From positions 29,287,666 to 29,351,665 of the forward strand of contig NC_092579.1 in NCBI RefSeq assembly GCF_037975245.1: a stretch of DNA of 64,000 bases, written 5' to 3'. The notes beneath the pieces were generated by a model that saw only the letters and a list, made by a program, of their open reading frames with translations, was not told the DNA's origin and ran no database searches. Each line of letters begins with the position of its first letter. Positions within the stretch are counted from its first letter, which is position 1. Source of the DNA: Apostichopus japonicus (taxonomy: Eukaryota > Echinodermata > Holothuroidea > Aspidochirotida > Stichopodidae). Shown here piece after piece: positions 28,926 through 39,511 of the stretch. The position numbers and the translations under genes are program-made.

Positions 28926-29090
28926 TTCTGCTTATCTTTTTTTTAGCCTCTGAAGAAGATCCTGCTAGGATCGAAACATCAGGCAAACTTATTTTTACAC
29001 ATTCTATTACACAGGCTCTCTAGTGGATAAGCAGTTTGCTAACAGTTTGATTTTATTTTCATTCTGCTATCTTTTAGGCAGAACAAAGGT
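28926..29090 (+). mobile_element. Probable Penelope-like element tail
   Basis: The sequence GCCTCTGAAGAAGATCC..GATCGAAACATCAGGC is the kind of motif found in terminal regions of Penelope-like elements, which carry hammerhead ribozyme motifs. No GIY-YIG/RT coding region is present, so only a terminal fragment would remain. Its borders are uncertain. Confidence 0.45.
28946..28984 (+). ncRNA. Hammerhead-ribozyme-like fold (minimal type I layout)
   Basis: Stem I is GCCT (28946-28949) with AGGC (28981-28984). Core CTGAAGA (28950-28956) fits CUGANGA. Stem II is GATCCT/AGGATC with a GCT loop (28958-28972), followed by GAAA (28973-28976) and then CATC, giving an AUC cleavage triplet before 28981. 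One extra A (28957) lies between the core and stem II. Stem III is reduced to about one pair, as in the minimal hammerheads of Penelope-like elements. The extra base may make it weak or inactive. Confidence 0.5.
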
Positions 29091-29332
29091 TTGAGAATCC
29101 TTTGTTCGTCCTAAGAGTTTTTCGGGTTTCTATTGTTCTTCTGAAGTTGCAAACTGACCAAAAAAGAGGCTAGTAGAGGGCGCTCGACGCATCTTGCCAG
29201 TCATATGTGATTTCAAAGCAGTCAAATCAAAACTTTCTTATTCATAATTGTTCTCCAGTTTTACGGTGCTGTTTCCTCGGAAGTTGTATGCTAAGCGATA
29301 GAAGTGTTCAATGTTTTAATCGTTATTTTTTT

Positions 29333-29877
29333 CTTCAAAAATGGAACGGAGGGTGATAAAATACTGCCTGATACTGTTGTTTTAAGTGGTTGTTGTATAT
29401 TAATAGTTTCAACCGCTCCCGCGACATGAGCTTTGCAGATTCAGGAAACGTTGCCTTGACCATTACTTTAGCAACTAGGCAATCAAAAGAATTAAGATCT
29501 TTTAAGGACTCAAATATGTAGAATTTATATTCCAAAATGTTTCAATACCCAGAGAGAACAGTCTTCCTATGCGAAATAAAAGACATACAGATGCTCTATG
29601 TATGAGCACATGGACATATTCTTTGATCAATTTGAGCAAGAAAAGCAGCTCTGCCACCCCTTTAATAATTAATGAGTTACATGACATTGTTTTATTTTCA
29701 CTATGAAACATTTTCACAAGTTACTAACCTAGAGTCATGTAGTATAAATCACTGAAAATAATGCCAATTTTGAGACCATTTGAAATATGAAGTTCAATAA
29801 AGGTGTTGCCTACGTTTTGAGTTATCCTGTTTACAAGTACAGCATTTTGAACATCACCCTCCGTTCCATTTTGAAGA
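29333..29877. mobile_element. Putative terminal-inverted-repeat element, 545 bp
   Basis: The left end CTTCAAAAATGGAACGGAGG and the right end (minus strand) CTTCAAAATGGAACGGAGGG are inverted copies of about 24 bp with one gap, both continuing GTGAT. No transposase is visible inside, so this would be a non-autonomous DNA transposon. Target duplication not identified. Confidence 0.6.
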
Positions 29878-30059
29878 CAAAATTAGCATTATTTCTCAAC
29901 AGTTGCTGTGACGCATGGGTTAGTGCTACTATATGTAACAACTGTGGATAAAATATCATAAAACGAGAACTGCTGCATGTCATTTGCACAATGCTGGATC
30001 CAACTGCGCCAAAGTTCAATACAGGGGAACTTGAAATGCAACTATTGGTCAAGACAAAT

Positions 30060-30131
30060 TGGTGGGGACACGGTATATCATATCCCCATTACCGAAAAAG
30101 TTGATGGGGACGCGTCCCGCTGTCCCCACCA
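30060..30131. repeat. 72-bp palindromic repeat with TGGTGGGGACA ends
   Basis: TGGTGGGGACA at 30060 is matched by its inverse TGTCCCCACCA at 30121-30131. The interior also contains partly complementary blocks (ATCCCCAT with GATGGGGA). It looks like a small fold-back element. Confidence 0.65.
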
Positions 30132-31018
30132 GGATCTGCGCCCATGGTTTGGAGGCTGTTCATCCTGGAACGCCATTTTCATGCTCACTGATATGATGTG
30201 ATATCTGCTGTTGGCCTAACAAATTCGAATAATTGAAATGAGACTGATATAAATAACTTTGATCTGTTTATTGTGCAATTCCCCACATTCTTTTCATTTC
30301 GAAAGACGCACAGTTTCAAGTTCAGTACACACTGAAGGTTTCGATTCTCTATCTGCCTACAGTTTAGGTAAGATCATGAGATTTTCATCCCTAGATATCG
30401 CTGGATATTGCTAGAAATCCATACAGTACAGTGTTCTTGGTATTTCTTGGGCCTGATCTTGGGAAATTGCAAAATCGGGGAGTGGTCACACTCCATTTAG
30501 GTCAGTGCACGACCTCTAGACGTCACTAATACACAGCCCGATCACTAGACTTGTTATCGATGAAGTGGTGTGTTGCCGGATTTTGTCAAGGTTTTGGTAC
30601 TACGGGCGAAGGTTATTAAGTTTTGTAAATCATCGGGAAGCGATAAGAGTGGTGGGGCGTAGGGGTTGTGGGGTGTTTTCATGCAGATTGGAACAATCTC
30701 AAGAAGCGACAGGTGCGTCCGCCTGCCCCCCCCCCCCATGCACTACATGATATTCACAGGAGATGTGCTCAATTCTCCAATCACATGCGGAACTTATTTT
30801 TTAGATTCATTGTATGAATTACGGTACTAGGTTTAGGGTAACAATTAGCATTCAGGTCGAAGTATAACATTTTATCTCTGGATGGCAGTGTTGCATCGAA
30901 GGACATATGTCTAGTGCAGTTCGCATATAGATCCTGGTCTAATACCCAAATGCGGCATCATGTTCCCGACGACTCGGTCGAGTTCGAGACCAGCCACAGT
31001 GGGTTTCATAACACAATT

Positions 31019-31055
<37 letters not shown>

Positions 31056-32421
31056 TTAGTGAAAGAGGAAATATGAAAACATCAAAATGGAGTTGTCGGT
31101 GTAAGAGGTGGGGTGAGGCGCACGCCCCTTTCAAAATCATTGATCCGTCACTGGCTACCCTATGTGTATAATAGGGATCAGCCCTCAATTATGTCTTTAT
31201 CTTCTACTTCCTCCTTTCTCCTTTTCCTCTATTTCTTCTTTTTCTTTTCCCTTCCTTCCTCCCCTTCTTTCCCCTCTTTTTCCCCTTTTTTTCCCCTTTT
31301 TTCTTCTCTTTTCTATTTTTCTCTCCTCTTTTTCTTACCCGGGGGGCGCGCGCCCCTAACCCCCCCCATGGATACGCGCCTGATCAAAGTGGTCAGAATT
31401 TGACCCTAAGTGACCTTTGGCCTCTTCATAGAACATTCAGTTCTTGTACATTTCTGAGCATGAGGATAATCGCAGCTTTGATTTTGAAGCTATGTTGACA
31501 AGGATTTCAGGCTTTCGGCAGCTGATGACTCCAATTTACATTTGACCTCTTAACAGAACTGCTCAAAGTGTAATGCTCAGTGAGGGGGACCTACCACCTA
31601 ATTATGACATTTTACCGATGCTACAGATGTTCACTAAACTCGACTACGAGGTTTTTGTATTTTGGCCGCTGATGACCTCAATTGACCTTTGACTCCGCTC
31701 AATAACTGGAGCAGTCAAAGAATTCAGTGCTGTTAATTTACATCCTAATTTTCCTGAAATTCATGCAAGATATGCTTGGTGAGTCATCCCGTTTACAAGT
31801 TGGAACATCACATATACATACGTTTACCTGCATACATACACGCCTAGATTCCCTTTTGCATTTTGGCTAGGAATCAATGAAACATTCCTGGCATAGGATA
31901 CTTATAAATTCCTCTCTTCTGAATTTACAGACTCTTTATGCATTTGATTATCCTTTAGCATCATCACATGACCATCCTTAACGAAAAACCTTTCATAATT
32001 TCCATCTGTAAATCTGAGAAAATTTTCAACATGATACCCTTGAGAAGAGCACTTTTGAAAACATGCAAGAGAGAAAAAAAAACCTGGTATTTTTAGGTGC
32101 AGGGCAGAGATGGTCTTATGGTATTGCAGAAGTATTCAAGACTATGCATGAAATAAAGATAGATTTCCCCAGAAAAAAGTTCTGCCAAACTGTTCCTTAA
32201 AATTTGGAAAAGCAGTTTTTCAAGTGTTTTAAGTACAGCTTTCATAACAGTATTCTCCATTTTATCTCTTGCTTTTTCAAGGAAAAAAAACTACATATCT
32301 TAGTGCTTCAATATTTACACACATGGTCATACAAAAAAAGTAGAAAAGCCCACATATATGTATATATATATAGTATATATATATATACATATATCTTTCA
32401 AGAAGCTGCAACATCGGTGGC
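30132..32421. other. Gene-free stretch with low-complexity sequence
   Basis: No supported gene. There is an (AT)n run at 31021-31050, a long pyrimidine tract (TTCTTTTTCTTTTCCC type) at about 31208-31340, and phrases of the TGACCTTTGAC type near 31380-31710 that recur near 36.4, 40.5 and 57.9 kb. An interrupted TATA-repeat lies at 32353-32397. Confidence 0.5.
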
Positions 32422-32861
32422 TCAAAAAGTTTGTGATCCTGAAAGTTCGAGACCTGCAGGACTATCTGGTAGCTGGATAGAATCACTTTCCAATTCTTCT
32501 TCAACTTTAGTCCTATTTCTAATCCCTTTCCATCAGCTTGTCTCTTTGGTTTGATGTAGCGTTCAGCACAGCGCCCAGAATTGGAACAAACTTTTCTGTC
32601 TTCTTCTGCCTTCAGGAGGTTATCGTCTGGTAAGACTTTCCTGATCTGGTCCGAGTTAGACAGTACTTTACTCGGAGATGACATGGAGGCTTTCATGTCC
32701 ATAATGAGACTAGAGAAGGGATCTGAATCGGCTACAGAGGGCTTGGGATTCCAATTTATTTTCTCTGTTTGATGTTTTGTCATCTTCCCAAGTATCTCCC
32801 AAATTTAAGTCTTCTGGAGGTCTCTTGGGGAGCTGTTCCATGGTGGACACCATAGGTGGTT

Positions 32862-35385
32862 CTGTCCATAAAAGAGTATGAAAGAAAATTACTAGATAGG
32901 AATACACAAGCCATGTAGACGAAAGTACTCTGCATAAAATGTAGATCATGCATGTTACATTTGAAGACTTGAATGACTTGACAATAGCCAATAATTTTAA
33001 GGGCGAACACGGATTACCTTGGGTGATGGGAGGGGGTGGGGGAGTAACACTTTCCTGGTGGGAGAGGGTCAGAGCCACAAACAGAGATGTAAGAACATTT
33101 AATGATCCCTAACTTATGTAATGTCAGAAATGTCAAATATATATATTTTTCTTTATAACCCATCTACTAGTAAAATGTCTAGTATTGTTGTATCAACTAC
33201 AGTAGTTACAGAATATTATTATAAAATGTAAAAAAAAAGGAATATATTACAACATGAAGGCCAAAAGTATTTGAGTTGCAATAGATTTACAATCTATATT
33301 ACAATGGAAAGACATGAAGGAAAACTTCATAATAAAGATGACTTTAGGAATAAACCTCAGTTAATTTGTGGTGAACCGTTGAAAAACAGTGCTATCAGGC
33401 CAGGCTGGATTTTTATGCCACTTTTAATTTTTGAGGGAACGACCCTTTAATTTGCCGAGGTTCATCGGTTTAGAGTGACAAGACTATTTAGTCTAATACT
33501 TTCACCAATTAGCTCAGTTCCTCAGATCCAACACACAAAAAGAGTTTTACCTGTCTCAAATGACATGTTTACAGTGGTAGTACAAATTTGTCAACTTTTG
33601 GACAGATGGTGTTTAATTTTCATTCAATGGGTGCAAGGGTGTTGTTGTTTTAATATCAAGTTAAAGGAACATGCTTTGGTTGAGTGAGTTATTAGAATTT
33701 ATGTAAAGCAATGGGTTAATATTAACATTAAAGCCAGTACTAGAAGAGCTGATAACATCATCAAGTTAGCCTTTAAAGGAACATCTCAAATTAACCTTGT
33801 TCTGGTGGACTACGACATTATTGTGTCTAAAATTCAGCATACATTTGTCATTTAGGTAGATACTGAGGAAGTGACGGAAATGAAGTCATGCTGTCGAGGA
33901 AGGAAACATTTCTTTTACAATTTTATTAATTCTTATTCTCATTTCATTATTTGACAATCACACGGATGGAGAAATGTACTACATCTCAAACCTGCCCATA
34001 ATCAGAAAGCAAATCCAGAATATTAAAGTGGAGGGTGGAGTGGAGGCAATAAGTAAGTGTTTACTATTTTGAATACATGTGCTGAAAGTTTCTACATTTT
34101 GTTTATCATTATATTGATGATGATACTAGAGTTTCTGTAAATGGATAAAAAAATGCCCAATATCTTTGCACTTGTGTAGCAAGTCAGTCAATTTCATAGC
34201 AAGATTCTCTCGGGTAAATAGAGCAACATAGGTCGGAGTGGGTTTAGTGGTACTGGATATGTGTTTTGGTGGGGTTACAGACAAAATCTAGGAGATGGGG
34301 AATCTAGGTCCCACCCCTGGCTGCATCCAAAACAGCAAAATACTAAGTAACTGGGTGTTCATTTACAAATAAACTACAGGTCTTTAATTGAGATGGAGAT
34401 CAACACACAATAACTGCAATGTCCCTAAATATTCCACCAAGACCCGCCCCCCCCCCCCCTGCCATCCTCCTCAACCAATTCTCTCCTAGTCTCATTACGT
34501 GTAGGGTTTCCAGAAAGATCTGACCCGACCCGACGTTAATATTCTTACACCCTTTTCAAGATATTCCTCTAAATTTTATTAGTATTTCTGTGATTATAGG
34601 AAAAAAAATTCACTGCACAGAACAAAGCCTTATTTGTCAAAACATACGTGACACAATGCACTTACAATTTAAGGGAACCCCCCCCCACCCTCCCAAAGAA
34701 ATAATGCACAGTTGCATATGGCAAAACTAATGGCAGGTATAATATTGTTGCCAATACACTAGTAACTGCACAGCTACTTTCATGATGGGTAAAAAGAGCA
34801 ATTTGCTTTGCGTAAATACTTATTCAGTTCTAGGGGAAAAGGGAACGAGCTTGTTATCCTTACAATATTCACCAAATGTACTTTACACTGAATCTGAGGA
34901 CGAAGGAAATAAACTTGATGTATATTTTAACATTCCGAAAATTCCACTCTCCTCAACTCTGTTGTACTCCATCGCCTTCGGTAAGACTGAATATTACTAA
35001 GTGATATTTCATCATGGTTAGGGATACTTCTTGGTATCAATTCCAAATTAGGTAGGTAACATCTTTGCTTGCGAACTACCATAAATTGAACATTTTAACC
35101 GAATTTAAATGTCCCTGATTTATGCTTGACACTCCTGCTAAATGAGCTCGGGTTTATTTAGCAGCGAAGTAAATCTTTGTACGCATGACAGACTCATTGG
35201 TTAGTTTTGAAATTCATTTCAACTTTCTTCGCAAATGACCATATCTGTGACCCACTCGCAAACAATAGTCTTACAACTCATTGTCTCCAGCATACTGCTA
35301 CCAATTCTTTTATACAATGCGAGCATCATATCCATCTTGTACTCTCAACGTACCAAACCCAAATGGAAAGAACTTGAAAATGTAC
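32862..35385. other. Intron sequence, gene-free
   Basis: Intron between the last two exons of the minus-strand coiled-coil gene. I see C-runs at about 34446-34459 and 34679-34686 but no other feature. Confidence 0.45.
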
Positions 35386-35513
35386 CTGGCTCTTCCTCCT
35401 TCTGTACGGCTTTATGAAATTGAACGACCCTTTGACCTAGCATCTTGATCTCGGCTACCAGTCTCTTCACGGAATCCTCTGAGTTTACTACGCTGTCCTT
35501 CAACGTCTAAGCA

Positions 35514-35605
35514 GAAAGATGGATTAATAATCAATCACGCAAAGATGGATTAATAATCAATCACGCAAAGATGGATTAGTAATCAATCACGCAAAGATAC
35601 ATTAA
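35514..35605. repeat. 26-bp tandem repeat, about 3.5 units
   Basis: Units of AAAGATGGATTAATAATCAA followed by TCACGC, with the last copy diverged. It sits directly upstream of the acceptor of the 35386-35506 exon. Confidence 0.9.
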
Positions 35606-38115
35606 TAATCATCATTGCTTACAGATTTCTCTTTTGTTATACAACCCACAGGTGAAATGAATTCCACCTCACCAAGATGGGGAATATTTTCACTTTCATT
35701 AAATGACATGTTAACTTCTTCCCCATAAGGTCTGTTCATACCACCGTCTCTTATGCTATTGTCACGTTACAAGAGCAGACGTCACTTACTCTCTTTGTTG
35801 GGATCTGGGTATGAGTTGAAATTTAAGCCCCAATGAATGAGCTGGAGCTTGCAGATTAAACACCAAATGTTTCATCACCTACAACAGTGGGTAGTTTCAC
35901 TCAGCATTCTATTAAACACGAAATTTAGTGTAAGCAATGAAACCTGAAATTTTCAACAGGTTGCATGATGTTGCATGTTAGTCGCAATGTAACCTTGCAT
36001 CTAATGATATTAAACACCAACAATGTTAGGACAGCCCTTGAACAAAGCAATTAAACTTACATTAAACTAATGAAACTATACTCAAATTGACAGTTTGAAT
36101 GATCCATTAATTAATAGTTTTGTCATCTCACCTTCATTCTGTCATGGATTGCTTTATTAGTCATCTAAATTCCTTGCATACCTTGAAGGTAGCCATCTTT
36201 ATCAATCATATCTTTCCTGTCGAGAAAAACAGAAACGAATGAAACTTGCCTAATAAACTCCCTTGTTATGGGATCTTAGCATCTATTACGATTAAAACAT
36301 AAGACAAGATGGCAATCCATGGCATCTCATCTCTTCAATGATGGAATGGATCTACAATGAACTTTGACTTTGACCCTTAACAACTGCATAAGTTCTAATT
36401 TAAAATTTGTTCCATTAGTCTACATATTTTGTGGTTTAATGACTTTTTCCAACATACCGATAAGCAGAAAATGGCTACAGTGTCTGGGTATTTGATCTTC
36501 CACCTATGACATTTATACCAATCACCCAAGATCAAGTTTACAGTACATTGTCAGGCACCTACCCACCAAGTATGAACCTGATCGAACTTACAGTCTAGGA
36601 GAAGTTCACAACACACTCTTTTGCACAATTTAGACCAATTTTGACCTTAACTTAATTGACCCGTTAACTACAAGCCTAAACAGCTAAATCTGTCTTGTTT
36701 TAAACTTTGTCTCTTCATTCTCTACATTTTATGTGGTTTAATGCCTTTGTCCAACAAGTTGGCATGCAGAAAATGGCTAAAAACCAATTTTTAGATTTCT
36801 TTACCTTTGACCTATTTGACGTCATCAATCACGCAGGCATGAGTTAACATGGTCAGGCACCCACCCACCAAGCTTGAACTTGACAGGACTTCGGGTCTAG
36901 GAGGAGTCTGCGACATACTTAATTTTGCTCACTCACTCACAAACACCCACCCATCCACACACCCGCCCACCCATACACCCACGCACTCACATTTCTGATG
37001 TGGGGTGAAGTACAATATCTCATCTCCCTATACATTACATGAAGGGAGATGAGATCAAAACAAACTCAACACAAAGTCACAAACAGTTCTGCTTTACAGC
37101 AAGAAATAGATAGTGGTCTACTTTAAAATGCACTGTGCAGTTTTCAGTACAGTCAACTGTTTAGAGTGTAAATTTAAAAATCATATCTTTACAAGCAACT
37201 TTAATATTTTAGCCGCCCCCCCCCCCATTCCACTCGACCCAACCCAAATCGACTTCTATTTACCTTCCCAATCCTTTACAACTTGAGATAGTTTAAAATG
37301 TTGTTACCAAGACACATCGTTACCTTTCAACCAGTTACATTTATGGTAAGTAAACATTCAGTTTGGGTTTATCCAATAACTTGTCTCAATAAAGAAATTG
37401 CATTTACTTTTCCCAGTCAGTTTCTATATTTTAGAATTTTTTTACAAAAGAATAAAACATAGATAATATGTTGCCAGCTGACAAAACCTTGGTTCAAATA
37501 AAACAAGTTTAGAGAGTGAAACTTACTTATGACTGGTTAAAATGTCCCTGTAACTATCGCTACCACTGGACTCCCATATCTAGCGATGAGCTGTGCTTGT
37601 ACTCGGACTGAGCCGTATCTCCTAAATTTTCTATAGCGACCTTTTGTGGGGAGAATAAACTGCAGCAGAAGATGAAAGAAAAGAGAACCAACAATGTAGA
37701 CAGACAGAGGGTGAAAGAAGAACAAACAAAATGCACTCAATGGACGTAAGAATATGTACGTCAGGAAGCAGGTCGATGGCAAAATACCTCTTGCAGTAAT
37801 GAGCTTAAAAATCATCCATCACTGATAGCAACAACTGCGGTATGCCCTTTAACCCTTTCAATGCCTTAGGTGCCCTCTTCATCACCCTACAACTTTATCA
37901 TCTAAGTCAGGGCTCTAAGACTGTCCAAAACTCCAGCCAAATTTGCGCCAAGGGCCAGTAAATATTGAGCAGCTGCGGGAAATGTTAAGGTTTACATCTG
38001 ATGGCCTGTAAATGACTATTTCACATCTAACAAAGAAAAGTTGACGGATTTGACCGAGTTTGTAAAGAAATAAAACTGTTTAAACATGAAGATATAACAA
38101 AATAAGTGATAAAAA

Positions 38116-38457
38116 GCACCCGATACTCATAGCTAGTACAGTAACTACTGTTCATGTTCCACCACCGTGCATCAGTAACTACTGGGCTGTGTTCGCAACA
38201 TGGTAACATGTGTTACAGTTTGCACAGTAATTACTGGAAAGCTGTTACACGTTGAAGTAGTCCGACAGGTGAAAATTTGCAGTAATTTAAAAGAAACTAA
38301 ATTTTAAATTGTATTTTTTAAATTTTTTAAATTTTAAATTTTTAAAATTTGCAGTAAGAAAAAACTTGCAGTAATTACTGTGCCACCTGTAACACATGTT
38401 ACCGTGTTGTGGTACATGTAACAGTAGTTATTGTACTAGTTATGAGTATTGGCTGTG
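38116..38457. mobile_element. MITE-like element with long terminal inverted repeats
   Basis: The left arm (about 38119-38236) and right arm (about 38368-38452) are inverted copies. Both contain ATACTCATA, CTAGTACA, TAACTACTGT, GGTAACATGTGTTACAG and GCACAGTAATTACTG. The centre is an A/T-rich AAATTTTAAATT tract. No coding capacity. Confidence 0.8.
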
Positions 38458-39511
38458 AAAAACTATTGAAAAATGCAAATGATAATTGTATGTTTCTTTT
38501 GAAAATGTATGGGGCAAATGCATAATCTTTTATTGTCTTGTGGAACACATGGATGCAGTTGCAGCATAAGACTACAATTTGCACCCAGAGGTATCAGAAG
38601 TTCATAACGAGGAGTATGACAAACTCAAACTAATTTGAAAGTGTTTAAAAAACACACCTACTACCAAAAATTAGAAGTAGTGATTAAAATAGTGCAAAAG
38701 ATTAATATGTTGTTTTCAATAACGTCTACTTATTGCCATTTAAACATGTTTGCAAGCTGTACAGTAAACAAAATTACTGGAGCACCAATAGTGCAGTAGC
38801 TCATACTACAATGTCTTTCCCACAGATTTTGTGTCGTTGAGTAGGCCACCCTCTAACTGGTATTCTTCCTTCTACGGCTACTTGAATAAGATGGAAACAG
38901 TGTCTTATTGTCTTGGTAGCTTTTTTTCTATAAATAGTTCTTGCATGTTTTTTTTTGGAAGATGGTCAATTAATTTAGAGGGTGGGCTATGAGCCAAAAA
39001 TTAGGGACTGGACAGGAGATGGTACATTAGATGCATATATGGGTAAGTTTCAGGGTTAAGAAAAGGACAATTTAGGGAACTTGAAAAAAACCTAATTGTA
39101 TAGCAAATATATTTGAGATAACAAATACTGGACAGCCCTTTTACAGGACTATACGAAATTTGGGTGGGTTGTTATTTAAGTGCAACAGCAGGGGTATAGA
39201 AATTTGAGACACACATGCGTGCATTGCTTCCAACATACAAAAACTGTAAATAACTTGACTAAACACACACCAGTCTTTTTTTTTAATTTTTGATGTTGTG
39301 ATCACTTAATGAGAACAGAAAGTTTTGTACAACATACTTCTTCATGCGAAGTGGACTGGTAAGCTTTCGTGCTGTCAGTTTCTATGGAAACGAAGTGAAG
39401 TAGTGCACGTTAATTTGAGGAAGATGTTACTGCTTCTTCAGTGCTGTAGAGGTGGATGTAGGCTTGATGGTTGAGGATGTTGAAGGCAATGTTGATGTCG
39501 GTGATCAGCTT
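38458..39511. other. Gene-free stretch
   Basis: No supported gene or RNA. It includes the 3' flank of the minus-strand gene ending at 39512. Confidence 0.5.

Larger units (their letters stand above)
32422..37640 (-). pseudogene. Coiled-coil protein gene with matched splice phases but broken frame
   Basis: Four minus-strand exons join in phase: 37640-37527, 36216-36132, 35506-35386 and a terminal exon from 32861. Blocks are VAIENLGDTAQSEYKHSSSL, then after a frameshift SDSYRDILTSHK, KDMIDKDGYLQGMQGI, a TAG, MTNKAIHDRMK, then TLKDSVVNSEDSVKRLVAEI. A probable heptad helix follows (KMLGQRVVQFHKAVQKEEE). The last exon reads MEQLPKRPPEDLNLGDTWED, shifts frame near 32770 into a block with SPSKVLSNSDQIRKVLPDD, and shifts again to an acidic end (VEEELESDSIQLPDSPAG, stop at 32422). 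The matched junctions say it was a real gene. One stop and about three indels say it is decaying, unless the assembly has errors. I do not recognise the family. Confidence 0.6.

Noticed and set aside
31113-31403. Phe/Ser-rich frames
   Set aside because: Translation of a long pyrimidine tract.
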